Assembly (NCBI GenBank): GCA_021613375.1
Contig: CM038706.1
Location: 27,469,866 to 27,533,865 of the forward strand
DNA length: 64,000 bases
Source: Megaleporinus macrocephalus
Lineage: Eukaryota; Chordata; Actinopteri; Characiformes; Anostomidae
Direction: 5' to 3'
In this document: one piece after another, positions 45,330-56,960 of the stretch
Layout: each line of letters begins with the position of its first letter
How positions within the stretch are numbered: the first letter of the stretch is position 1
The notes under the pieces: model-generated
Databases searched by the model: none
What the model saw: only the letters and a program-made list of their open reading frames with translations
Told to the model about the DNA's origin: nothing
Position numbers and translations under genes: made by a program

Positions 45330-46200
45330 AGAGAAAAATGATTAAATCATTTTTTTTCCTGGTGGTAGGGGTTCTTAGAACAACATTGGTTACATCGTCA
45401 AAGGGCGATTCAGCACTAGAATTACACACTGCCTCACTTACTTCCAGGCAGCTTAGCGCAGAGCAGTCCATATGAAGGGCAGCTAAAATATGACGGCGCT
45501 GGAGTGCTTCTTACGGTGATTGAGCACTACTCCCTACTGCTAGTGGCAAATACAGGTTACGCGGAAAGAGAAAATTTGCAGCGCCCTGGCTCCGCTGGAG
45601 ACGATAAACTTCTTTCAGACTCTCGGGCCCAGCCTGGAATCTCATCTTTTTCCATAGAGGGCAGCCCCTTCCCAGCCCAGGCCGGCGGAAAACCGATATC
45701 ATAATTAGTGATCTGAAGGAAGGTTGCTGATGTGCAATCGGAGTCCAATCTCCTGCTATTGTCATAATTAAGGGCACAGTGCACCGCCCCGGGACGCTCT
45801 CCCCTCCTCTGAATAGACCGGATCGGGTTACGGCCCCTGCACCAGACAGACAGGGCAGGTAGCCCATCAACAAACTGCTTTATGATAGCGAGACAGAGGG
45901 AGCACTGCTATTGTCGACGCAGGCGGCTTACGCTTGGGGCTGCGAGCGTCGCGTCAAAAGGCCCTCTTTTTTACCCCCTCTCTTCCCCCGATCTTTGAAA
46001 TGCCGACCGCCAGGCCCATGCGAAAGATGAACCGCTCTCTCAAAGAACCCACAGAGAAGGAACAGAAACAAAACACTTTGATTATCTGTCTCATCTGATC
46101 CGATTACCAGAGTGTTTATACTCCTTTCGCTTTAATGCCAGTGTTGTTGTGAGGGGAGCGACTCGCTGGCCTCACCAGGCGCATGCAGCTCATTCTGCAA
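45330..46200. promoter_or_regulatory. extended candidate conserved non-coding region
   Basis: One of the longest dense blocks in the window (nearly 900 bp), CpG-bearing and unique. It contains 'aaccgatatcataattagtg', 'attgtcataattaagggcac', 'tgctttatgatagcgagaca', 'ctttgattatctgtctcatc' and 'cctttcgctttaatgccagt'. Frames at 45.50-45.87 kb lie on both strands, are mutually exclusive and have no domains. No splice-site pairs. Confidence 0.42.
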
Positions 46201-46289
46201 AAACAGTGAAAACAAGGTCAATGTAAACACAGAAAATTCTAGAAAACATTTTGTACATGTGTAATGATCTCTTTAAACTGCAGTCCTCT

Positions 46290-47100
46290 GTATGTTTCCC
46301 ACACTTAAACTGTTTATCCTAATAATTATATAACTAGTTTTATAGTAGTTACTAAATACTATATAACAAATATGGAGATACTGAACAATTCATGATATAT
46401 ACTAAGTAAATCATAGCAGTTGCTGAATAGTTCATAGCAGGTAATTAATACTTAGTAGTTACTGAATAATAGCAGTTACTGAATAATTCATAGTAATTCA
46501 TGTTGCCCACACTTAAACTGTTTATCATAATAATTACATAACTAGTTTTATACTTAGTAGTTACTGAATAATAGCAGTTACTGAATAATTCATAGTAGTT
46601 ACCTAAAAATACAAGAAACATAACCAAATATTTTTGGTAGACACTGAACAGTTTATATGAGATACTGAATAATGTGTAGTAGGTAAACAATAATAGCAGT
46701 TACTGAATAATTTATTGTACATACTGTGCAATTCATATGTGACTAAATACTTGCCTACCAAATATTACGCGACTAGCAACAAAATCATAGTAGATACTGA
46801 ATATTTGCTAAATGATAAATAATTTTTGTTGTGGTCTTAATGGTTATTTTTATAGTAAGCATGTAAATATTTACAGTGTTATTTATTATTTAGTAGATAC
46901 TGAATAATGATTTATTACTGAATAATTCATAATAGTTACTAAATAATGTGTACTACATATAGAGAAATTCAAAGTAGTTAATAAATAATTACTAGTAGTT
47001 AATGAATCATTTCTAGAAGGTACTGAAACATTCACAGCAGTTAATTAATTATTATTAATACATACTGAAATAAATATATTGTAGGTATTAAATACCATGT
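46290..47100. repeat. degenerate tandem region (TAGTTACTGAATAAT units)
   Basis: Many copies of a unit like TAGTAGTTACTGAATAATTC with drift. Two larger duplications are evident: 'cacacttaaactgtttatc' plus 'taactagttttata' at about 46299-46343 and again at about 46509-46551 (period about 209 bp), and 'tacttagtagttactgaata' at about 46449 and 46551 (period about 102 bp). The right part is more decayed. Confidence 0.85.
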
Positions 47101-47409
47101 AAAAAAGATATCAAATGTTGTTAAAATCATAATAAAATACCTGCAATTCAAGATGTGATAGTAAATATTGCTGTTTTGCTTTGATGACAGTGTTTAATTG
47201 TTAATTTATATATTTCATTTACTTCCTGTATTTGAAGATTAAAGACGGTTCTTCTCATCTTTATCTGTTATTAGATTTCAAGAAATGGCAAATAGAATGT
47301 GTAGCTCGTATTCACAAAACTGAAGGATTAGAATCTGCATATTTAACTGAATCTCTCTACTTGTTCCAAAAACTCTTTGGCCCTTTTTATTGTAAACACA
47401 GTCCCCAGA

Positions 47410-47935
47410 ATCTAGCAGTGTGTGATAAACTGTGAGCTGGGAAGTGTTCTCTGGCCTGTGTTTGAGCGAGATCGACGTGTGGTAAAGTGGGCCGCCAAGT
47501 CTACGGGTCACCCATGGAGAGTGGAGCTCAGCAGAGGGTCAAACACAGGAACACACACGTGTGGTCAGCTCCCTTTCGTTCTCTTGCTTTCTCTTTCTTT
47601 CTTGCTCGCTTGCTCAACCCAGCCCAAACCTTTGCTGTCATGGCCTATTAAAAGCAGTTTACATGTGCGTGTCCAATCTGATGAATATGTATGTGACCTC
47701 CTTCTCTAGCGGCTGCCCACTCGGCACGGGGCCCCGAGGCGCCAAACAGCACCTCTCATTGAGCACAGCGTGCATGAGGGCGGCACTTTAACGCTGCCGT
47801 AAAGCAGCTCCCCCTGCGCTTCGCCTGACCTTTAACTGTGCGGATTTAACTCTGCAGTAATGCAAAGAGGGATCCGGCAACTCCGAGACAGGGAGGGCAG
47901 GACAAAGGTGCAGCTTGGAAATTTAGCTATTGATG
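47410..47935. promoter_or_regulatory. candidate conserved non-coding region
   Basis: Balanced, CpG-bearing unique block (tgcggatttaactctgcagt, agctattgatgcatctttat). The plus frames 47422-47709 and 47561-47791 overlap and have no motif; the SLSFSCFLFLSCSLA stretch comes from a pyrimidine-rich run. Confidence 0.3.
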
Positions 47936-48042
47936 CATCTTTATCAAATTAGAACTTTTTTCTTGATTAATCTTACTTTAAAAAAAACAAAAAAGTTACT
48001 TTACCAGAGAACATGCAGCGATTCTTTGGTGAGCTGCATGAT

Positions 48043-48075
48043 GATAATGCATATATAATGCATATATAATGCATA
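48043..48075. repeat. 11-bp ATAATGCATAT tandem (three copies)
   Basis: Three consecutive ATAATGCATAT units; each contains the palindrome ATGCAT. Confidence 0.9.
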
Positions 48076-48079
48076 TTGA

Positions 48080-48950
48080 AAATTTTCATATTTTTTGCTG
48101 CTTAGATTTGATTCAAGACTTTCTTCTTCAAAGTGCTTTGCGATCTTCTTGCGATGTTCTAATTTTTCAGTTCATTTTATTGTATGACCCATTATTAAAA
48201 AATTAAACACTTGAATGATCATCAAAATAAAGAATAGATTACTTGGTAATATAATCTATACTCACTGGCATAAATTAAATAATCACTGCTTAAATCCATC
48301 AGAAGACCTGACTAAGGGTTCCAACATAAAAGATTCTACAAAACAAGTAGTTGCTTGGTAATAATGTCTCATCATATTCAAATCAGAATACAGCTCCTTT
48401 TCTACTTTCTAATGTAGTATGCATAGGGGACAACGAAGAGGACAGCCAGGCAGTCAGTCAAACTCACAAACATAACTGTCACTGCATTCTCTCTGTTGAA
48501 TAATCCTTTATTACTATACATGTGCAATAATCTTAAAATAGTGTACTTTTAGGCAATATCTTTCTTAATCTGTGATGGTACTGAATGCAGTCCAGCGGCG
48601 ATGTTGACCACCCCGAAATGGCAGCGTCGTTGCTGTGCCTGGCTAAACCCAATGCTGAAACTGAATTTGCATCTGTTTTGTTTTGTGTCTATAAGTAGCA
48701 CATGTTATTTCAATGCAAATTATTTTATTATGTAAAATGATATAGTTATGTTTGATATATTTCTCCCCATGATTTCCACCTGTGGGGGCATGGATTGAAA
48801 GTTTTAAATCCATGGAATCCAACAGAATTGATTGTTTTAGTGAGAAATACAATAAAATTTGCAGGAACTGCAGGACTAAAAGACAAACAGCAAAGAAATT
48901 CTTGATTATAAAACAAATAAATAAATATTGTTTCTCCAAATTGGTCACCC
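48080..48950. other. AT-rich sequence, nothing recognisable
   Basis: No gene is supported; the minus-strand frame 48643-49038 is AT-driven and motif-free. Confidence 0.4.
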
Positions 48951-48954
48951 GGCA

Positions 48955-49245
48955 GGAGAAGATGAAAACGTGATTAACTTGTAATGTAAGTTCATGTAAA
49001 AAGGTTTTATTCCGCATATGTAACATGGAATAATGCAATTAGACAAATGAAACTGATTGTAGCGTTAAGAGAGTAGCACCTCCCTCACAATGTGCTCGCA
49101 CTTTTAATTGGAAACCTTAATAACAATTGGCTCTTTAAAGGGCTAATTAAAACAATAGCCAAGGTTAGCATGACTGTGGTAATTAGCGCAGAGAAAGAGC
49201 TGAAGTTAATGATCTTCAGTCCTACGCCGGCACGCACCATGTCAG
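48955..49245. promoter_or_regulatory. strong candidate conserved non-coding element
   Basis: Unique block rich in homeodomain cores: 'cttttaattggaaaccttaa', 'taacaattggctctttaaag', 'ggctaattaaaacaatagcc', 'gactgtggtaattagcgcag' and 'gctgaagttaatgatcttca'. The spacing of AATTA/TTAAT cores and the lack of any repeat make this one of the best enhancer candidates. Confidence 0.45.
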
Positions 49246-49424
49246 AGAGTGCGCGCATGCGTGTCGGTGTGGTCTGTCCATCCGCTACCATGCTATAGAA
49301 TGAATGTGTGAGAGTGCATGTGAAGGAGAAGCAAGCAGGCTCATTTACACCCACAGCTACCTGAGCAGATCGGGGGAGGACATCAACCCCACCATCTGTC
49401 TCCCTGAGTATGAATGTGTATGGG

Positions 49425-49438
49425 TGAGAGAGAGAGCA

Positions 49439-49469
<31 letters not shown>

Positions 49470-49479
49470 CAGAGAGAAA
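49425..49479. repeat. (GA)n microsatellite, interrupted
   Basis: GAGA runs broken by GCAA and GACA. Confidence 0.95.
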
Positions 49480-49559
49480 CAGTGCACTGCTGCTTCTTGA
49501 CTCAGTCCCATCTGATAAGCAGATTTCACAGACAGTGAAAACAGACTCTTAAGTTTACG

Positions 49560-50340
49560 GTGTAGCATTTAGAGGAGAAAAAAACAAAACAACACATTTT
49601 CATATCTTGTAACATTCTCTTATAATGCTCTTTTTGTATCACACTGTGAAGATGGAGTAATATGTAACTTGGTCCTTTCCAGCGAGGAAGCTGAGAGCAC
49701 CTTGATTGTAATAATAGCTTCCTTACACTATGTGCTACAAACACACTGCACAAAGCCCTTGCGATTGCTCTGGGCTGTGTTACAGCTGTAGCCGTGCTGT
49801 CCCGCCAAGCAAGAACAATGGCACAGATCTGGGAGAAGAGGTAAGAGGCGAGTCCCATGCCATGCTTACAACATCAACAGACACACTGCGCTGCACAAGC
49901 TCAAGAAAGCAAACATCTTCACAGTGCGACTGCAAAATATGCATCAGTTCCTTAAGACGGTAAAACTTTATTGTATAAATAAATACGTATAAATAAATGA
50001 TAATTATGTGCAACTAATGGTGATATTCCAGCACCTGTACAACTTTGTGAACACATATCCAGTAGAAGGGAAAATCTATGCTATAAAAAAAAGAGAAAGC
50101 ATAGTTTTGCTGAAATCTGAAAGGGAACATATCATGAAAAAACAACTGTTAACCATTTTAAATCTGTGATGTCGTCCGAATCAGCTCATTTATGTCTAGC
50201 CATTCACAACGTACAGCTGTTTAGCTCCATTCATGTACATCAGATCTGTAATAGGTCTTCGCGAGTAGGCTCTTATCACCACGCCCCATTGCACAGAAAT
50301 GTGATTATTTTTTAAACTGCACTATGTAGCTGTCAACTAG
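49560..50340. other. intergenic sequence, nothing firmly recognised
   Basis: An acceptor-like 'cctttccag' (ending about 49682) and a donor-like GAAGAG|GTAAGAG (about 49841) frame 159 bp, but all three frames contain stops. It could only be a non-coding exon and may be chance. Confidence 0.3.
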
Positions 50341-50344
50341 TTGC

Positions 50345-50575
50345 ATGAAAGTTCATTCATCTTTCAAGTCGCTTATCTCTCTGGATATTGGGGGTTGCTG
50401 GAGCCTATCCCAATGCTCATTGGGCGAAAGGCAGGAAATACCCTGCACAGGCTGCCAGTACAGGCCAGTTACACGGACATACACATTCACACTCACACGT
50501 AGGGATAATTTAGTGTGTCCAGTTCACCTGTCTGCATGTCTTTAGGAGAAAACCCGAGCACCTGGAGGAAAACTG
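50345..50575 (+). mobile_element. teleost interspersed repeat (GGAGCCTATCCCA family)
   Basis: Contains 'gctggagcctatcccaatgc', 'cattgggcgaaaggcaggaa', 'acattcacactcacacgtag', 'ggataatttagtgtgtccag' and 'ggagaaaacccgagcacctg', a well-known order of modules in a dispersed fish repeat. The frame 50345-50545 is its translation, not a gene. Confidence 0.8.
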
Positions 50576-50707
50576 CAATATACAAGCATGTCACTTGAGT
50601 AACTAACATGCTTCGAATGTCTGTGTTTTAGTCAAATATAGCATCAAACCCTGTCATCATATACATGATGCCCATCTAGCATCTACACTATTTTTTGAGT
50701 ATAGATG

Positions 50708-50803
50708 TGGCTGAATCCTAAGTGCCGATTTTTAGCTATACTATACACTGTTGGGCTTCAGTACACTATATAGGGAGCAAGGAGCCATTGGAGAATCAGC
50801 CCC
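50708..50803. mobile_element. short palindromic MITE (ACTATATAGGGAGC type)
   Basis: Imperfect inverted ends: 'ggctgaatcctaagtgcc' on the left, and 'ggctgattctccaatggc' reading from the right on the minus strand. Between them is 'cactatatagggagcaagga', a motif familiar from short fish DNA transposons. Confidence 0.6.
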
Positions 50804-51064
50804 AGCGTGGGAAGAGGGGCGTTGTTGGATTGGCACTATATATGACTCGCTGTAGTAATTTAGTGATAAAAGTTCTTACACAGCGAAGGTCGTTGCCTTA
50901 AACAGTTCTATGTTATCATAAGTTCATTACTGTATTGTGAAATGACCGCAATATACAGTGATATCTTATTTATTAGCCATTGATTGCATGGAAATTATAC
51001 CATACAAACAAAACACCATTTCTTGGTGAAATACTGGTTTGTTCTTGTGAGTAGTGTGGGTTGA

Positions 51065-51175
51065 CACCTATATGGTTCTGTACTAGGTTATTCTATCTCT
51101 AGAATGTTTACAATGAATATTTAGCTAAACAGGCCTTAGCTGACGGTTCTTTATGAAGAATAGCTCTTATGTGAA
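51065..51175. mobile_element. AGAACC/GGTTCT-family MITE fragment
   Basis: 'tatggttctgtactaggtta' and 'gacggttctttatgaagaat' match family modules. Ends are unclear. Confidence 0.35.
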
Positions 51176-51759
51176 GTATAGATGACGGAATGTATTGACT
51201 GCACTGTTAAGAAAACTTCAACTCCCCAAGTGACCTATTGTGCTTTGGCTCAATACATTTGTGTTATTGTTCTTTTCTCTGAGATGTATTGATCCCTCAT
51301 TAAAGCCCTGTTGGGTTCCTAGCAATGCCCTCCTCAATATTTTCCCAAAGTCTGAATGCAGAAGAAATGGGAAAGAGGGAATTATACTTGTCATCTATAA
51401 ATGTCCTCAAGCAGGCCTTTCCCAAGCCATGCCGGACAATAAGCTTTCTGTGCTTGTCCGTGACACTGAGAGAGAGCACTACTGTGTGTTGTGGCACAGA
51501 GAGAGAAAACATGGCCGGGAGACTGCAATGTAGGGGGTGAGTCATCAGCCAAGCATGTCAGACTTATCTCTGAGCATATATACACAAATAAATTGGGTGT
51601 AGTTACACACAGGATGTGGAGGGTTCAAACGGGCAAGGCCAAACGGGCCCAGCTCCAGCCCGTACCCGCTGCCTGTCATACTGCAGTCGCCTCACACTTA
51701 TTCCTTCACGCCGCTACGTCATCTGCGATTAGCGGAACGGCGCGCTAAAGGCTAAAGGC

Positions 51760-52590
51760 TAAATTCCTCTGGACAAGATTTGTTTTCTTTCCCATTGATC
51801 AGCCACGGCTGACGACTGATTCACAGCAAAGGCAAAATACTCCAGATATTTTCTTTACAGTTAGCCATGACGGCCGAGCAAGGGGAAGCAGAGGCAGGGC
51901 AGAAAACGCAAGGCTCAGAGTCAAGGACAAGTCCAAACAGACAACTCAAACATTTATGGAAGCATGCTGGGTACATACGTACAGCCATGTGCTACAGGTC
52001 TGGAGAGAGATTTTTTTTTCTTTCTGGATGCGTCAGACATCATGACAAAGGACAGAAGGAGAGGACACTGTCCACGGTGGCCGTAGTGACCTATTGGTCA
52101 GTGGTTGTCCAGCCCTGCAGACACTGCTGCCATCCGTCCTGCTTTAATAAAGCAGCATTGGTGGTAATTGCCTGGTCTTGGAGCACTCTATTATTCATGC
52201 AGATATCTAATATCGGCGGGAGGGAGGGGACCCGAGCACAAATGAAATCTGCACATGTTGATCCATATGATTGATTTTTTCCCCCCTCCCTCTAAACTCA
52301 ATTTTTCATACTCAATGAACGACTTGTAGATTGCATCAGTCGATACAGATACGTCTCAATTAGAAGCCGGGAAAAGGACGGGCTGCTCAGCTGCTTGTGG
52401 AATTAACGCCTGCTCCGGTCAAAAACGAGAAAAAAACACAGAGAAGGGACATTAGTGTTCAAACCTGATCAATTAGCTCTCACAACCATTATGATCTCGT
52501 AAAACAAGCTCTGTTCCTCATCAACGCTGACCTCAGAAGTTGCTGCTTTATCTGGCAATAACAAAAGCATGGGGGTAACGGGTTATTTTT
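51760..52590. promoter_or_regulatory. candidate conserved non-coding region
   Basis: Unique blocks, best at 52140-52570: 'ttggtggtaattgcctggtc', 'cactctattattcatgcaga', 'tacgtctcaattagaagccg' and 'acctgatcaattagctctca'. The plus frame 51867-52274 (135 codons) overlaps it; it has no domain and no convincing splice sites, so I do not call it coding. Confidence 0.4.
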
Positions 52591-52594
52591 GGGA

Positions 52595-53050
52595 CACTGC
52601 ATTTTTGCCACTGTTTGAAATTTAGTTTGATACAAAACATAAAAAAATACAATTCCTCATGAAACCATGCACCTAGGTCCATGTGCAAAGTTATTGTTAT
52701 TTTAGCTGTATCCTACCCCATACTGAAGTTTGACTTAATTGCAGACTTTCAGCTTTAATTAGAGTTTTATTTGAGGCTGTTTAAAAAAATGTGAAAAGGT
52801 GAACAAGGTAAGAATTCCAACCATTTGTATACATACCACTCCTTTTCAGTGGCTCAAAGCTTGTCCTCTTTGTCTTATATCCATTATTAACAAAAATTAC
52901 AAATTAAATGTTTTTTTTATTACAGAACTTCAGTACATGTTCCTCTGTATCAGTACTTTTTTTCATGCTACTTGTTTATAATTTCTAAGGTAACTTTACT
53001 TACTGCTTACTTTACTTTAGTGTCTCTCACAGAGTACAAAATGGTGGGTA
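52595..53050. other. AT-rich sequence, nothing recognisable
   Basis: No gene, array or clear transposon end. Confidence 0.4.
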
Positions 53051-53054
53051 AAGT

Positions 53055-53475
53055 TAGTAAAGACAATGGTTCTATATAGAACCATGAATACCTAAAGAAT
53101 CATTTGCATGCTTGAAGAATGGTTCTTCAGATGCACTCTTAAAAAGGACAGTTCTTCAAGGGTTTTTTCAGATTAATCAGTATAGAACCATGAACATTTA
53201 AAAACCATTTGCATGCTTAAGTGTTGCTTTGCATGGTAAAATGGTTCTTTGGGTGTTCACGGTTCCATGCAGAACCACTGTCTTTATTAAGAGCCCCTGA
53301 ACCACCATGTTTTTTAAGAAGACTTTTCTGAAAATGGTTCTATATAGTGTTCTGCTATTGTGACAAGCCTGACATCATAACAATAGAAGAACTCCTTTTG
53401 GTGGTATAGAGAACAATATACAACACATTCTCCACCAATCTGTAAAACGGTTTTTCACTTTGTTTTTTTAGGATT
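53055..53475. mobile_element. AGAACC/GGTTCT-family MITE, best copy
   Basis: Starts with a perfect 20-bp palindrome (53066-53085, ATGGTTCTAT and its complement). It has an internal duplication ('agaaccatgaa' twice, each followed by 'catttgcatgctt') and ends with 'ccttttggtggtatagagaa' and 'ccaccaatctgtaaaacgg', as in the 19.4-kb copy. Non-coding. Confidence 0.65.
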
Positions 53476-53479
53476 CACT

Positions 53480-54090
53480 GGCATAAACAGTAACATGATG
53501 AGGTGCGAGTGCAAATATACAGATTTACATCAAGTTCTTTTGATGTATGCATGCTGTACACAGACAACACAAACATCGCCCCAACAGCGCATCTCTCAGC
53601 AGAAACTTTAAAAGTGTTGTGGTGTAACATTCAGATAATTGTTCAGTTGTTCAGTGAAACATACTTCAGAGGCATAAGGAAAGATACATTTACTCCTCAA
53701 GCTCATGCTACAGTTGGTTCTACATCATCAGTCTTTTATTATTAGTTTGACACAGAACACAGCCTGATTCTCTCTCTCTTTCTCTCTGAGTGCTGTTGTG
53801 TTTGTGTCTTTAACTGTACGAGAGGCTGTGAAGCTGTTTAACTGTACCTGTCAAAACTAATTACTATGACTACCAGAGGAACATGAATCAATCAAGAAAA
53901 TTAAAGTTGGATACATTTGTTGTTAAGAACTTAATATCAGTAAATTTACACAGTTTAAAGGCTGTTTGTGTGTTTACTGTCATAGAGGTTCATACATAAT
54001 GCAAGCTAACATTTGGGAAGCTGATGGACAGCAGGACTGTCACATTACACTATGAATGGAGTAATCTATCGGTTATTGTGACTCCAAATC
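53480..54090. other. AT-rich sequence with short (CT)n
   Basis: CT run at 53771-53789. No gene is supported. Confidence 0.35.
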
Positions 54091-54094
54091 AAGT

Positions 54095-54515
54095 AATCTG
54101 TGTTTTTGAAATGGCACACCAAAAATAAACTTAAACAGTAACAAACTCTGCAGAGCTTGTCAGGGATTCTACAATACTTTATTATAAACAGATAAACTAG
54201 ACAGTCTTATATGATCATCTACCTGTGAAATGCATGTAGTAATGAGGCACACTGTGAACACTTAGAACTCAAAGCTTGTAATGTAAAAGTTTATGTGATA
54301 TCATGTTTTGCTTTAGTTGTGTCTGTACAGATTATTACCAGTAATGGAGTCAAATATTTTTATGTGATCATGGATATACTAAAAACTGACCTGATTACTT
54401 GTGTGGAAAAAAAAAAGATTATTTGTAAAAAACTATTATTTACTCTTACTTCAGTCATTTCTTATAGTAATATTTTTACTTCTACTCAAGTAAAGTATGA
54501 CTAAAGTAACAAATC
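54095..54515. mobile_element. probable CAAGTAAAGTA-type teleost repeat fragment
   Basis: 'cttctactcaagtaaagtat' near 54480 and 'actcttacttcagtcatttc' resemble the right half of the CAGTGGTGGACA family read in reverse. Ends are not visible. Confidence 0.35.
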
Positions 54516-54529
54516 CTTTACCTAAAGCT

Positions 54530-54860
54530 CCAGATGACCTAAACCTGTGTTTTCCCTCTAATAAGGTTCATCTTGTTCTGACAGGTAAACAGTGCACTAT
54601 ATCCTTTGAATAATGTTCCAATGATGACCAATGTATATCACCAAATTTCTCTCCTCTCCATGTAAACTGTCCAGTCCTAATCTTCGTTAACACCTTCGTT
54701 AGCATATCCCGACCAATCACAAGGCTGATGTCTGTTGCCATGGCTGTCAATTAAGTTGGTCTTTAGCCACACCCACACACACAGTTCTAGGTCTTTTTGA
54801 TGGTTATTAAGTTGAGTTTTATCATACTTTCATATGTTGTATGTTTACTGTAACACTCAA
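54530..54860 (+). mobile_element. interspersed repeat, same family as 43.78-44.36 kb
   Basis: Ordered blocks shared with the 43.8-kb copy and, in reverse, with 56.78-56.96 kb (ctcctctccatgta, aatctt, aaccaatcac). This copy has no simple-repeat insertion. Confidence 0.6.
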
Positions 54861-54969
54861 GTTTAGTGTCATACAAAGATTTATATTTTACTCTGTGAAC
54901 CCAACACCCAAGGTGGCATCTTTGGAATGTGTACTCCTGAGGTTGTACACTGTGATCTGATCTATGTAT

Positions 54970-55030
54970 ATTCACTTTAGTTTATCTTGTCCGCTGTACA
55001 AGTGAGAGGAGCTAATTCACAGATACATTT
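54970..55030 (+). repeat. left copy of a dispersed duplication
   Basis: 'caagtgagaggagctaattc' followed by 'acagatac' is paralogous to the 55.71-kb copy. Confidence 0.45.
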
Positions 55031-55679
55031 GCCTTGTATTTTGTGCTTGTTTGATGTTGAAATGAAAAATAGGTGCAGACTCAGGCCTCCCAATACCATG
55101 TTCCCCAGAACAACAGGAATGAACTGAATATATAGACCCCCACTGTGCACCTCTACTACAGGATGCTTATATCCCACTAACTTCTCTAACCGGATGGCTC
55201 ATTGGCCTATAGGTATGAACAGATGGAGAATCCAACCAGTTGCAGACCAGTTAAAATATCTACTCCTGCTTAGCAATAAATAAAGAAATAATTTAGAAAT
55301 GTATTAGAAATAATAAATTATATGCATTACCTTGCATCCAAGCTTTTAATTTCATTGTTCTGTTTTAAAACATTAGGCTATAAAGTGTTGTTTAAGTTAT
55401 TTAAAGTTATGGCAAATGTGTTGATACACATGTGAAGTTAAAATTGTTGTTGTACATTAAAAGTACAACATAGTTTGTACCTTGATTAACAGAACATGTA
55501 CCTGCCCAGAACTTTTCTTTTCTGACAGTATGCCAGTTAGCATGAGTCATTCTGCATGATGTTTTTTCAGCAATGTTAGCATCTGTAGGTAGTCTAAGTA
55601 TTACAGACTTGCAGCTTGCATGGCCATGTCCCGCTTTTATTCCCAGGCACACTGCTCTGTACTCTAATCCCTGTCTGCA

Positions 55680-55745
55680 GTTTTATCCTATTCAGCATTT
55701 TTTCCTTCGCCATGCAAGCGAGAGGAGGTAATTCACAAACATGAC
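55680..55745 (+). repeat. right copy of a dispersed duplication
   Basis: 'caagcgagaggaggtaattc' followed by 'acaaacat' pairs with 54970-55030. The unit's full limits are unclear. Confidence 0.45.
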
Positions 55746-55789
55746 ACGGCTCACCACGATCTCTGGCACGACACTCCATCACTCCTGCC

Positions 55790-56780
55790 TCTGGTGGAAC
55801 GGTTCTCTCCCCCGTTCAGAGGTCAGCGAGGGTACGGTTTGAGGAGGAGCTTAACATTGTTTTTGGGAAGCGGGGAAATGAGGAGCTCGGCATGGTGTAA
55901 TTGTGCAAATGATACACACACTCACGTCCAGCTGGACTCAGGAATGCTGTCGCTCAGCCTCTTTTCTAATCAAGAGAGAAGAGAGAGAGAGTTGGCAGCT
56001 TGTCATTTACACAAATCTTGAGTACTTTGAAACGTCTGTGGCTCCAGTCCACAAGTGGAGTGTGGCGATGAAGAAAGAGCACATTCATGTGTAAGGATGC
56101 TCTGTCTGACCCACAAGGGACCACAGAGTGACCTGCAGCTGGGGCCTCATGAGGCCAAGCAGAGATACACACACGTTGGTGTTAAAACATTTGTGAGTAT
56201 AGACCGTGGAGGGTTGTAATACTTTAGTCTCAGCTTCTATAACATGTTGTTTGTTCTGCACCTTTCAGACTTTACATAAAGTGTGTAATGAAGTCCAGTG
56301 GCCCCACAGTAAAGAAAACTATTTTAAATATATGATCACTCAGATCTTAGATATTCAAGGATTATGTTATACTACTTATACTCAAAGCATTGAGGTAGTA
56401 ATAAAATAAATATACACAAAATCATCATTTATAGACCACTTGCTGTTGAGAGGTATCTTGTTCCAAACCCTAAACCCTGTATTTTGACCTGTAAATATAA
56501 TCATTTTTGCATGTTGCATTTTTCAGTGTTTTCATTTATAGTTAAGTTCATTTATTAAGTGAGCGTTTTCATTCGTTTCATCAGTACGTTATTTAGATTT
56601 GTCATAAGTTTAATTAAAATCTAAAAAAATATTCAAGAAATGCTGATGCAAGTTTTCATGTCACTACAAAAACACAGTTTTTGTCTGTAAGCAAACCCAC
56701 TAAAATTAAGTGTTGCACTAAACATCTAGCAAAGCTTGAATATAAGGAATGCAAAGTAAATATAATGAAACATGGATTAA
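55790..56780. other. intergenic sequence, nothing recognisable
   Basis: Balanced at 55790-56160, then AT-rich. The frames at 55.79-56.17 kb overlap on both strands without motifs. Confidence 0.35.
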
Positions 56781-56960
56781 TAACTCAGTCAGATAGCTAT
56801 AACCAGAAGGTCTGACTTGCTAGCTTTTGGTTATGCTGGATTAGCTTTAGCTTGCTAAGTTTTTCTAACTCTAAAATTTGTCAGTGATTGGTTAGGAAAT
56901 GCTGATGCAAGCATTCCTCAAGATTATAATTGTCTAGTATACATGGAGAGGAGAGAACTA
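56780..56960 (-). mobile_element. reverse copy of the 43.8/54.5-kb repeat family
   Basis: On the minus strand 'ctctcctctccatgtatact', then 'ataatcttgaggaatg', then 'cctaaccaatcactgaca' follow the same order as at 54651-54730. Confidence 0.5.

Noticed and set aside
49683..49841. Possible exon between acceptor cctttccag and donor GAG|GTAAGAG
   Set aside because: All frames have stops and the flanks show no other exon; kept only as a remote non-coding possibility.
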